Made by a program: the position numbers and the translations under genes. From Rhodobacter sp. (GTDB lineage: Bacteria > Pseudomonadota > Alphaproteobacteria > Rhodobacterales > Rhodobacteraceae), in NCBI GenBank assembly GCA_020637595.1, contig JACKKE010000007.1:1-64000 (forward strand): a stretch of DNA of 64,000 bases, written 5' to 3'. Positions within the stretch are counted from its first letter, which is position 1. Each line of letters starts with the position of its first letter. Under the pieces are notes generated by a model, which was not told the origin of the DNA, ran no database searches, and saw only the letters and a program-made list of their open reading frames with translations. This document shows, one piece after another, positions 35,362 to 42,396 of this stretch.

Positions 35362-36591
35362 TCAATCTCGCTGGAGCAGCACGATCCGGTTGGTATTGGT
35401 GCCCTTTGCGCCGTTGTCCACGCCCCAACAGTTGGCCGTCTTGGTGAACTCCTGATCGTTCACCATCACGCCCAGCCGGTTGAACGGCAGGCCCTCCGCC
35501 GCCTTCCAGACGAGGCGTTCGAGCAGCACCTTGCCGTTACGCACCTCACCCACCTCGAAGGCGACATAGCCACCGGGGCGCAGGATGCGGGACTGTTCGG
35601 CTAGGACACGATGCACCATCGCGGTCCACGCTTCCTCGGTGCGGTGCATGTCGATGGCGACGGTTTCCGGGTCGATGCCTGCAAACCAGCAGCGCAGCCA
35701 GTTATCGGCGGCATAGTGCACGATGTCGAGGAATGGGGGTGACGCGACGGTGAGATCGACCGAGGCATCAGCAACGCCCCGCAAGTCCCATGCAGCGCCG
35801 GTGTGAAGGCCTGAACGCACCTGGCTAGGGGCACAGCCGTCCTTGAGCAGGGTCTTAGACTTCTTGAGGATCACAGCGGCCACGTCGCGCTCTGGCGGCG
35901 AAACGCCCAGCTTCTCGTTGATCTTGAGTTGCGCCTTGACCGACACGGCTTGGTTCGGCGGCATCGACCGGCCCGAGAAGAAGCCCGGCGAATGACCAGA
36001 GAGGCGATTGATTGCCACCATCCGAATCCAGTCAGCAACTGGGTCAACGCTCTCGCCGCCAAATGGCGCGCGTTCAGCCAGCCACAGGCGCAGGGCTTCC
36101 AACTTCTTGAGCGTTTCGGGGTGGTAGAAGGCGAGCAGGTCTTCGCGCACAATCTCCCCGCGCGACCAATCAACGGTTTGCAGCGCCGTTGCGACCGCCT
36201 GCAAGGTGATCGGGCGCAGCCGAGGACGAGTCAGCAGGACCGACAGCGGGTTGATGTCATTGCCGAAGGCCTGACGGCCCATCAGCGCCGCCTGCACTGG
36301 CGTTGTGCCCCTCCCCATGAAAGGGTCGAACACCACGTCCCCCGGCTTGGTCAGCCGATTGATGAAGAACTCGGGCAACTGTGCCTTGAAGCAGGCACGA
36401 TAGGACACCTCGTGGATCGAGTGCGCTTGGCGCTGCCCTGCTGTCCAGAACTCATTGATCAGGTATGGGATGCCCTCCACGGTCTCGGTCGCCGTGCGCT
36501 GGCCGAAGTCATCGAAGGCCCGAAGGTCGTCGACGAAGGTCTCAGCCGACGCCGCGAACTGGTCCTGATCGAAGATGGAAAGCTGGTTCAT
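35362..36591 (-). CDS. Site-specific DNA methyltransferase (amino-methyltransferase, probable m4C or m6A)
   Basis: 409 residues. The S-adenosylmethionine motif I is FDPFMGRGTT (88-97), followed by GNDINPLS. The catalytic motif IV is ASPPFLDIVHY (SPPF at 284-287), and the N-terminal part has HSIHEVSYRACFKAQLPEFFI, common in N4/N6 amino-methyltransferases. SPPF/SPPY often marks N4-cytosine enzymes. The target-recognition region is probably the stretch 150-260 between the motifs. It is the likely protective partner of the nuclease genes downstream on the same strand. An in-phase palindrome lies about 80 bases upstream. Confidence 0.85.
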   Translation of the reverse strand: MNQLSIFDQDQFAASAETFVDDLRAFDDFGQRTATETVEGIPYLINEFWTAGQRQAHSIHEVSYRACFKAQLPEFFINRLTKPGDVVFDPFMGRGTTPVQAALMGRQAFGNDINPLSVLLTRPRLRPITLQAVATALQTVDWSRGEIVREDLLAFYHPETLKKLEALRLWLAERAPFGGESVDPVADWIRMVAINRLSGHSPGFFSGRSMPPNQAVSVKAQLKINEKLGVSPPERDVAAVILKKSKTLLKDGCAPSQVRSGLHTGAAWDLRGVADASVDLTVASPPFLDIVHYAADNWLRCWFAGIDPETVAIDMHRTEEAWTAMVHRVLAEQSRILRPGGYVAFEVGEVRNGKVLLERLVWKAAEGLPFNRLGVMVNDQEFTKTANCWGVDNGAKGTNTNRIVLLQRD

Positions 36592-36665
36592 GGGCCTCTG
36601 CCGACGTGGACGGTTAGACCCCCTTTATGCGTTAGAAATGAAGGAAACCGCAACCGTCTCGCGCA

Positions 36666-36681
36666 AGAAGTCCGCACTTCT
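36666..36681. repeat. Short palindrome upstream of the methyltransferase gene
   Basis: AGAAGT (36666-36671) and ACTTCT (36676-36681) form a perfect inverted repeat around CCGC, 75 bases before the methyltransferase start. Such sites are often operators of restriction-modification genes, but no controller protein is recognised here. Confidence 0.3.
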
Positions 36682-36735
36682 AACTCTACGCACACAACAT
36701 CTTGGGATCAGGGCGCTTTGTCGTATCCGGCTAGG

Positions 36736-36863
36736 TCAAAACTTCTCGAAGACGTTTTGCAGCAATGTCTCGATATGCGCAGCGGATTTATTCACTGACA
36801 CTTTCAGGCTGTTGGGGTGTCCGCAGCCATTGCGGAGATCGAGGCACTTTCTCAGTTCCGCTT
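36736..36863 (-). pseudogene. 3' remnant of a HEPN-like RNase gene, cut by IS3
   Basis: Read from the IS edge, the minus strand keeps one open frame of about 41 codons ending at the TGA 36738-36736. It contains LRKCLDLRNGCGHPNSLK and ends LLQNVFEKF. RNGCGH fits the R-x4-H catalytic signature of HEPN ribonucleases, with the polar residue after Arg that is usual in the family. The upstream part is missing, replaced by the insertion sequence. HEPN proteins often act in abortive infection or toxin-antitoxin systems. The family call comes from a short fragment. Confidence 0.55.
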
Positions 36864-36881
36864 TGAATAGCCCCGCGTTTT

Positions 36882-37829
36882 CTAGACGCCTTCGGGTCTC
36901 AGTCTCCGCTGCCGTTCGAACTCGACGGGCGACAGCATCCCGTTTCTCGCATGCTTGCGCTTCGGGTTGTAGAACATCTCGATGTAATCGAACACGTCCT
37001 GCCGGGCTTCTTCCCGGGTTTTGTAGGTCCTGCGCCGGATCCGTTCGCGCTTGAGAAGGTTGAAGAAGCTCTCGGCCACCGCGTTGTCGTGGCAGTTACC
37101 GCGCCGGCTCATCGAATGCTCCAGATTGTGGCCCCGCAGGAACGCGGCCCAGTCCAGGCTGGTGAATTGGCTGCCCTGATCCGAATGGATCAGGACCTTC
37201 CCCTTGGGCTTTCGACGCCAGACGGCCATGTGCAGAGCCTCCAACACAACGTCAGTCGTCTGGCGGCTCTGCAACGACCAGCCAACCACGCGGCGCGAGA
37301 AAAGATCGATGACAACGGCCAGATACGCAAAGCCCTCCTGCGTGCGAATGTAAGTGATATCGGTGACCCAGACCTTGTCCGGCGTGCGCACGTCGAACTG
37401 CCGATCCAGGGTGTTGTCGACAACGACCGACGGCCTGCCGCCATACTTTCCGGGGCGGCACTTATAGCCGATCTGAGCCTTGATCCCGGCCAGCTTGGTG
37501 AGACGGGCCACACGGTTCACGCAGATGCTTTCGCCCTGTTCGATCAGATCGTCGTGCAGCTTGCGGTGACCATAGACCTTGCCGCTCTCTACCCAGGCCT
37601 CCTTCAGCAGCGCTGTCTGCCGTTGATCCTCCTGGGCCCGCTTGCTCAGCGGTGCCTTCAGCCACGCATAGAAGCCGCTCGGCTGAATGCGCAAGCATCG
37701 GCACATCGCCCGCACGGAGAACCTCCCGCGATGCTCGGCCACGAACGCGTATCTCACTTGGCATCCCTGGCGAAATACGCGCTCGCCATTGTCCTCGGAC
37801 CAATGGCGGACAATGGCTCGCCCTTTTTT
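36882..37829 (-). CDS. IS3-family transposase OrfB (DDE integrase domain)
   Basis: Roughly 315 residues in the -1 frame relative to OrfA, starting functionally at the frameshift near 37829. An HTH_21-like region (FSVRAMCRCLRIQPSGFYAWLK) precedes the rve-type catalytic core, with DDE residues in WVTDITY, IHSDQGSQF and AVAESFFN. KVYGHRKLHDDL and the terminal YNPKRKHARNGMLSPVEFE are typical of the family. The fused OrfAB product spans 36882-38059. All catalytic residues are present, so the transposase looks active. Confidence 0.9.
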   Translation of the reverse strand, partial: KKGRAIVRHWSEDNGERVFRQGCQVRYAFVAEHRGRFSVRAMCRCLRIQPSGFYAWLKAPLSKRAQEDQRQTALLKEAWVESGKVYGHRKLHDDLIEQGESICVNRVARLTKLAGIKAQIGYKCRPGKYGGRPSVVVDNTLDRQFDVRTPDKVWVTDITYIRTQEGFAYLAVVIDLFSRRVVGWSLQSRQTTDVVLEALHMAVWRRKPKGKVLIHSDQGSQFTSLDWAAFLRGHNLEHSMSRRGNCHDNAVAESFFNLLKRERIRRRTYKTREEARQDVFDYIEMFYNPKRKHARNGMLSPVEFERQRRLRPEGV

Positions 37830-38059
37830 AGGATGTCGCGCTCCTCGGTCACCCGCGTCAGCTCCCGCTTCAGACGCCGGATCTCCGCATCCTTCTCTGA
37901 CTCGCCAGACGACGCCTTCGCGAATTTGCGCTTCCACGCATAGAGCGAGTGCGCGCTTACCCCGAGCCGTCGCGACACCTCCGCAACCGGGTAGCCCCGC
38001 TCAGTGATCTGCGCGACCGCGTCACGCTTGAACTCGTCGCTGAAATTGCCTTTGCCCAT
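37754..38059 (-). CDS. IS3-family transposase OrfA
   Basis: 101 residues. A helix-turn-helix (FSDEFKRDAVAQITERGYPVAEVSRRLGVSAHSLYAWKRKF, positions 6-46) binds the IS ends. It is followed by a leucine-zipper-like helix (EIRRLKRELTRVTEERDILKK). The slippery heptamer A AAA AAG (minus 37829-37823) falls at the end of that helix and moves ribosomes to the OrfB frame. Confidence 0.9.
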   Translation of the reverse strand: MGKGNFSDEFKRDAVAQITERGYPVAEVSRRLGVSAHSLYAWKRKFAKASSGESEKDAEIRRLKRELTRVTEERDILKKGEPLSAIGPRTMASAYFARDAK

Positions 38060-38111
38060 CTCGGCCTCCTTGCCTCAAAATTAGGGAAGAAGGCGTCCAC
38101 GAATCTAGGGG

Positions 38112-38195
38112 CTATTCACTATCGTCGACCACCAACATCTGCCCCGCATCGGACAGGGGAAGGTCTCGGACATATTGGGCGGTCAGCTTCGGCAT
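38112..38195 (-). pseudogene. 5' remnant of a tyrosine-integrase gene, truncated by IS3
   Basis: From the ATG at 38195 the minus strand reads MPKLTAQYVRDLPLSDAG followed by QMLVVDD, then enters the IS at 38118 and stops at 38114-38112. This resembles the N-terminal arm-binding start of P4/phage-type tyrosine integrases (MPKLT... followed by a D/E-rich turn). It begins 165 bases inside the right 53-bp repeat and points into the island, the normal place for such a gene. The remaining body, including the catalytic domain, is absent from the window. The identification rests on 25 residues and on context. Confidence 0.6.
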
Positions 38196-38339
38196 CGGTG
38201 CCCCGAGCTAGTAGGGAATTAATAGGCAGAAGTAGGGGTGCTACGAACAAATATGGGGAGGAAACGGCGAGAAGACAATAGACTATTTCTATTTTATATC
38301 AGCATCTTATGTGATTTTGTGCAGGTATCGGAAAGTACC

Positions 38340-38356
38340 GGAAAGAAGTGCTTTCC
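38340..38356. repeat. Small inverted repeat beside the right attachment repeat
   Basis: GGAAAG (38340-38345) and CTTTCC (38351-38356) pair around AAGTG; a second CGGAAAG copy lies at 38329-38335. Closely spaced repeats next to an attachment core are often integrase or excisionase binding sites. Assignment is tentative. Confidence 0.35.
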
Positions 38357-38359
38357 CTA

Positions 38360-38412
38360 ACTGTTAATCAATTGGTCGTAGGTTCGATCCCTACCGCCGG
38401 AGCCAAAATCTC
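38360..38412 (+). repeat. Right attachment repeat (attR-like)
   Basis: An exact 53-base copy of 34041-34093. It holds only the 3' part of tRNA-Asn from the anticodon loop on, so it is not a tRNA gene. Weaker similarity continues past it for some 45 bases, including a GGCCGC hairpin, indicating that terminator sequence was duplicated as well. Confidence 0.9.
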
Positions 38413-38716
38413 TTATTGAGATCAAAGCGATAAGGGCCGCTCTTTTGGGCGGCCTTGTCGTTTGTGCGGACTTTTGACGGGCGGTGTGCGCAGGAGGGGG
38501 TGGCGCCCTGCAAGCCTGGGTGTCGCCGGTTTGCCTCGGGCGGTATCCGAGGCGCCCTGAAAGACCGCATCGCCATACTCCCCACCAGCAGATCCGACGG
38601 AAATCCGCCGGTGCCGCCTGACCCCCGGGGGTTGCGACCGCTCGCCCCTTGCGTTTCGAAGGCGGTATCGTCTAGGACTCGAGGGACGCCTTTTTATCGA
38701 CGTATTGCGAGACGAG
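38413..38716. other. Intergenic region between the island and galU
   Basis: 304 bases with no supported gene. It starts with a diverged copy of the tRNA terminator region and ends with the galU 5' region (GACGAG just before the ATG at 38717). GC content is high again, marking the return to chromosomal DNA. Confidence 0.6.
38435..38456 (+). terminator. Hairpin after the right repeat (copy of the tRNA-Asn terminator)
   Basis: GGCCGC (38435-38440) pairs with GCGGCC (38449-38454) around an 8-nt loop and is followed by TTGTCGTTT. The stretch is recognisably related to 34111-34145. It may be the original chromosomal terminator of tRNA-Asn. Confidence 0.5.
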
Positions 38717-39613
38717 ATGCCCAGAATTACAAAAGCCGTGTTCCCTGTCGCCGGGCTCGGCACGCGGTTTTTGCCAGCCACCAAGGCGATGCCCAAGGAA
38801 TTGTTGCCGATCATCGACAAGCCGATCATCCAGTATGCCGTGGAAGAAGCCGTCGCGGCGGGCATCACCGACCTGATTTTCGTCACCGGCCGGCCGAAAC
38901 GCGCGATCGGCGATCATTTCGACGCCAATCTCGAGCTGGAATTCCAGCTGACCCAGAAAGGCAAGATCGCCGAGCGTGACATGGTCCGCAACATCGTGCC
39001 CAAGGGGGTCAACTGCCTGTTCATCCGCCAGCCCGAACCGAAGGGACTGGGGGATGCCGTGCTCTGTGCCCAGCCGGCGGTGGGCGAGGCACCCTTTGTG
39101 GTGATCCTGGCCGACGACCTGATGAAAGGCGACCGTCTGCCCACCGCGGAAATGGTGGCCGCCTATGAGGCCAATCCCGCGAACTATCTGTGCACGACCG
39201 AGGTCGAGGATGAGGTGGTGCACAAATACGGCATCATCAGGCCCGGCCCCCTGGGCAGCGACGGACAGGTGAGCGTTGCCGGCCTGATCGAAAAACCCGA
39301 TCTGGCCGATGCCCCGTCGAACCTGGCCTCGATGGGCCGCTATGTCTTCCAGCCCGAGATCTTTGACGTGTTGCGCACGCTGGGTCCGGGTGCCGGTGGC
39401 GAGATCCAGCTGGCCGATGCGATTGACATTCTGGCAAGCCGGGGCGCGGTCAAGGCGGTCGAAATGTCGGCGCAACGCTATGACTGCGGCTCGAAGTTCG
39501 GCTATCTGTCGGCGATCGTCGATCATGCGCTGGATCACGAGGAATACCGCGACCGGTTCTATGCCCTGATGCGCGACCGGCTGGCCCGGCACGACGCCGA
39601 AAACGGGCGCTGA
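38717..39613 (+). CDS. galU: UTP-glucose-1-phosphate uridylyltransferase
   Basis: 298 residues from the ATG at 38717. The nucleotidyltransferase motif VAGLGTRFLPATKAMPKE, KPIIQYAVEEA, ADDLM and the IEKP motif are those of GalU. It makes UDP-glucose from glucose-1-phosphate and UTP, the entry point for UDP-galactose (galE next door) and UDP-glucuronate (ugd, 17 kb away). A TTG four codons upstream is possible but less likely. Probably one operon with galE, 10 bases on. Confidence 0.95.
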   Translation: MPRITKAVFPVAGLGTRFLPATKAMPKELLPIIDKPIIQYAVEEAVAAGITDLIFVTGRPKRAIGDHFDANLELEFQLTQKGKIAERDMVRNIVPKGVNCLFIRQPEPKGLGDAVLCAQPAVGEAPFVVILADDLMKGDRLPTAEMVAAYEANPANYLCTTEVEDEVVHKYGIIRPGPLGSDGQVSVAGLIEKPDLADAPSNLASMGRYVFQPEIFDVLRTLGPGAGGEIQLADAIDILASRGAVKAVEMSAQRYDCGSKFGYLSAIVDHALDHEEYRDRFYALMRDRLARHDAENGR

Positions 39614-39623
39614 GGGGGCGGGC

Positions 39624-40637
39624 ATGGTGAAATCGGTTCTGGTCACCGGCGGCGCGGGCTATATCGGCTCGCACGCCTGCAAGGTGCTGGCGCAGCGCGG
39701 CTATCAACCGGTCTGTTTCGACAATCTCTCGACAGGCTGGGCCGAGGCGGTCAAATACGGCCCCTTCATCGAGGGGGATCTGATGGACCGGGCGGCGCTG
39801 GATGCGGCCTTTGCCGAATACGCGCCGGTTGCCGTGATGCATTTCGCCGCCTTCAGCCAGGTGGGCGAGGCCACGGCCAACCCCGGAAAATACTGGCGGA
39901 ACAACGTTCTGGGGTCGCTGTCGCTGATCGAGGCGGCAGTGGCGGCGGGATGCCTGGATTTCGTGTTTTCCTCGACCTGCGCGACCTATGGCGATCAGGA
40001 CGGGGTTCTTTTGAACGAGGACAGTCCGCAGCACCCGCTGAACGCCTATGGCTCGTCCAAGCGCGCGGTCGAAGAGATCCTGCGCGATTTCGGGGCCTCG
40101 GCCGGGCTGCGCAGCGTGATTTTCCGGTATTTCAACGTGGCCGGGGCCGACCCGGACGGCGAGATCGGCGAATGCCACCGCCCGGAGACCCATCTGATCC
40201 CGGTGATGCTGGAAGCGATCGACGGCATGCGCCCGGAACTGGTGATCCACGGAACCGACTATCCGACCCCCGACGGCACCTGCATCCGCGACTATGTCCA
40301 TGTGATGGATCTGGTCGATGCGCATGTGCTGGGGCTGGAATGGCTGCTCGACGGCAAGGGCAGCCGGGTGTTCAACCTGGGCACCGGCGCCGGGTTCACC
40401 GTCAAGGAAGTGATCGGTCATGCCCGCGCGGCGACCGGCCACAAGGTGCCGCACCGGTTCGGGCCGCGCCGGGGGGGCGATGCCGCAATCCTCGTCTCGG
40501 GCAGCCAGCGTGCGCTGACCGAGCTGGGCTGGGATCCCAAACGCTCGTCGCTCAAGGTGATGATCAAGGACGCCTGGACCTGGCATCAGACCGGCGGCTA
40601 TGCCGCCGCCCGGGCCAAGTCAGAGGCCCTTGCCTGA
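39624..40637 (+). CDS. galE: UDP-glucose 4-epimerase
   Basis: 337 residues. NAD-binding TGGAGYIGSHACKVL, STCATYGD, the catalytic YGSSKRAVE (Tyr-x3-Lys) and FNVAGADPDGEIGE are GalE hallmarks. It interconverts UDP-glucose and UDP-galactose for glycan synthesis. Follows galU directly; convergent with rfbA. Confidence 0.95.
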   Translation: MVKSVLVTGGAGYIGSHACKVLAQRGYQPVCFDNLSTGWAEAVKYGPFIEGDLMDRAALDAAFAEYAPVAVMHFAAFSQVGEATANPGKYWRNNVLGSLSLIEAAVAAGCLDFVFSSTCATYGDQDGVLLNEDSPQHPLNAYGSSKRAVEEILRDFGASAGLRSVIFRYFNVAGADPDGEIGECHRPETHLIPVMLEAIDGMRPELVIHGTDYPTPDGTCIRDYVHVMDLVDAHVLGLEWLLDGKGSRVFNLGTGAGFTVKEVIGHARAATGHKVPHRFGPRRGGDAAILVSGSQRALTELGWDPKRSSLKVMIKDAWTWHQTGGYAAARAKSEALA

Positions 40638-40663
40638 CCGTTCACAGGCCCTTCACTGGCCCC

Positions 40664-41554
40664 TCAGCGAAAATCTGACGGATCCTGTGCCAGCGCCAGC
40701 AGGTGTTTGCCGTATTCGCCCTTGGCGAGCGGCTGCGCCAGAGCGGTCAGCTCGGCCGCGGAAATCCAGCCGTTGCGATAGGCGATTTCCTCAGGGCAGC
40801 CCGTCTGCAGGCCTTGCCGGGCCTGCAGCGTGCGCACGAAATTCCCGGCATCGAGCAGGCTGCCATGCGTTCCGGTGTCGAGCCAGGCATAGCCCCGGCC
40901 CATCCGCTCGACGGTCAGCCCACCGTCATCGAGATAGGATTGCAGCAGGTCCGCGATCTCCAGTTCGCCCCGTGGCGAAGGTTTGATCCGCTTGGCGCGC
41001 TCGGGCGCTGTGCCGTCCAGAAAATAGAGACCGGTCACCGCATAGTTCGACGGGGGCCTGGCCGGTTTCTCGATGATCTCGGTCACCCGCTGGTCCGGGC
41101 CGAAGGCCACGACGCCATAGCGTTCGGGGTCGCTGACCCGGTAGGCAAAGACCGTGCCCCCCTCGGTCTGGGCATCGGCCGATTGCAACAGCTCGGGCAG
41201 GCCATGACCGAAAAAGATGTTGTCGCCCAGCACCAGCACGGAGGGCGCGCCGTCCAGGAACTCCTCGGCCAGGATAAAGGCCTGCGCCAGCCCGTCGGGC
41301 GAGGGCTGGGTGATGAAGGTGAACGACATCCCCCATTGCGACCCATCCCCCAACGCGCGCTGGAACTGCGCGCTGTCCTGCGGGGTGGTGATGATCGCCA
41401 GCTCGCGGATCCCCGCCAGCATCAGGACCGACAGCGGATAATAGACCATCGGCTTGTCGTAGATCGGCAGCAGCTGCTTGGACACGCCGATGGTGATCGG
41501 ATAGAGCCGTGTCCCCGATCCGCCGGCGAGGATGATCCCTTTGCGGTTCTTCAT
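40664..41554 (-). CDS. rfbA: Glucose-1-phosphate thymidylyltransferase
   Basis: 296 residues from the ATG at 41554 (MKNRKGIILAGGSGTRLYP). The GGSGTRLYPIT loop, SKQLLPIYDKPMVYYPL, LGDNIFFGHG and IIEKP identify RmlA. It makes dTDP-glucose, first step to dTDP-L-rhamnose. Its start overlaps the rfbD stop by 4 bases; it is the last gene of the rfbCBDA operon. Confidence 0.96.
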   Translation of the reverse strand: MKNRKGIILAGGSGTRLYPITIGVSKQLLPIYDKPMVYYPLSVLMLAGIRELAIITTPQDSAQFQRALGDGSQWGMSFTFITQPSPDGLAQAFILAEEFLDGAPSVLVLGDNIFFGHGLPELLQSADAQTEGGTVFAYRVSDPERYGVVAFGPDQRVTEIIEKPARPPSNYAVTGLYFLDGTAPERAKRIKPSPRGELEIADLLQSYLDDGGLTVERMGRGYAWLDTGTHGSLLDAGNFVRTLQARQGLQTGCPEEIAYRNGWISAAELTALAQPLAKGEYGKHLLALAQDPSDFR

Positions 41555-42396
41555 TCGGTCAGTCTCCGGATATCGGCGCCCAGGGCGGCCTTCCAGTCGG
41601 GTTGTGCGAGGGTGAAATCGCGCAAGAGCGTGGTGCAATCGAGCCGCGAATTCAGGGGACGCCGCGCGGGCGTCGGATAGTCGGCGGTGGCGATCGGCGT
41701 CACGGTGACCTCACGCCCGGCAAAGCGAAAGATCCAGCGCGCGAACTCGGCCCAGCTGACGTAGGGCCGGCCGGCGATGTGCCAGGTGCCGCCGGGGTGA
41801 CCCGCGATCATCGCCTCGGTGATCACCAGGGCAGCGCGGGCCACGGCGCCGGCGGGGGTCGGCCCGCCGATCTGGTCGTCCACCACGGACAACTGATCCC
41901 GCGTCTCGGACAGGCGCAGCATGGTTTTCACGAAGTTCGCGCCATCGGCGGAAAAGACCCAGCTGGTGCGCAGGATCGCCACCCGCCCACCCGCCGCGCG
42001 CACCGCGTCTTCCCCGGCCTGCTTGCTGCGGCCATAGGCGTTGATCGGCGCGACCGGGTCGTCGGGCTGCCAGGGGCGTTCGCCCGAGCCGTCAAAGACG
42101 TAATCGGTGGAAATCGTCAGGAACGGAATACCCAGCGCCGCGCAGGCGCGCGCCATCGCCGCCGGGGCCCGCGCATTCACGGTCTGCGCGCCCGCCTCAT
42201 CGGCCTCGGCCTGGTCGACCGCAGTCCAGGCAGCCGCGTTGATCACCGCCGCCGGCCGCTGGCTGTGGATCGCCGCCGCGCAGGCCTCAGGATCGGCCAG
42301 GTCGGCGGCCTCACGGCCTAGAAACACCGCGTCCGACGCGATCTGCGCCAGCGCCAGGGCCACCTGCCCGGTTTTGCCAAAAACCAGCAGGGTCAT
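41551..42396 (-). CDS. rfbD: dTDP-4-dehydrorhamnose reductase
   Basis: 281 residues from the ATG at 42396 (MTLLVFGKTGQVALALAQ). A Rossmann glycine loop GKTGQV, ISTDYVFDG, catalytic YGRSKQAGED and LRTSWVF are RmlD signatures. It reduces dTDP-4-keto-L-rhamnose with NAD(P)H to dTDP-L-rhamnose, the last step. Overlaps both neighbours by 4 bases. Confidence 0.95.
   Translation of the reverse strand: MTLLVFGKTGQVALALAQIASDAVFLGREAADLADPEACAAAIHSQRPAAVINAAAWTAVDQAEADEAGAQTVNARAPAAMARACAALGIPFLTISTDYVFDGSGERPWQPDDPVAPINAYGRSKQAGEDAVRAAGGRVAILRTSWVFSADGANFVKTMLRLSETRDQLSVVDDQIGGPTPAGAVARAALVITEAMIAGHPGGTWHIAGRPYVSWAEFARWIFRFAGREVTVTPIATADYPTPARRPLNSRLDCTTLLRDFTLAQPDWKAALGADIRRLTE

Larger units (their letters stand above)
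36864..38118 (-). mobile_element. IS3-family insertion sequence (1255 bp)
   Basis: Ends are imperfect inverted repeats: the left begins TGAATAGCCCC at 36864, and the right reads TGAATAGCCCC inward from 38118. GACGCCTTC is also shared about 18-20 bases in. Two overlapping minus-strand frames encode OrfA and OrfB joined by an A6G slippage site. Flanking bases are CTT on the left and CTA on the right, so the 3-bp target duplication expected of IS3 elements is not intact. The element separates a truncated HEPN-like gene from a truncated integrase-like gene. Confidence 0.9.
34041..38412. mobile_element. Integrated 4.3-kb island at tRNA-Asn carrying restriction-like and HEPN genes
   Basis: The island lies between perfect 53-bp repeats. 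Its DNA is clearly less GC-rich than the flanks, with an AT-rich stretch near 38240-38340, and its codon use differs. Cargo on the minus strand: DNA methyltransferase, putative restriction nuclease, HNH nuclease and a HEPN-like gene remnant; one 80-residue gene is on the plus strand. An IS3 element replaces the middle. Only the first 25 or so codons of an integrase-like gene remain beside the right repeat, so the island is unlikely to move by itself. Confidence 0.85.

Noticed and set aside
36575..37054. Plus-strand open frame of about 159 codons across the left IS edge
   Set aside because: It crosses the IS boundary and overlaps the convincing HEPN-like remnant and OrfB on the other strand; composition is not protein-like.
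38360..38412. Second tRNA-Asn gene
   Set aside because: Only the 3' part from the anticodon loop is present; acceptor 5' strand and D arm are missing, so it is an attachment repeat.
34012..38412. Complete prophage or active integrative element
   Set aside because: No structural, replication or lysis genes, and the integrase-like gene is reduced to 25 codons.
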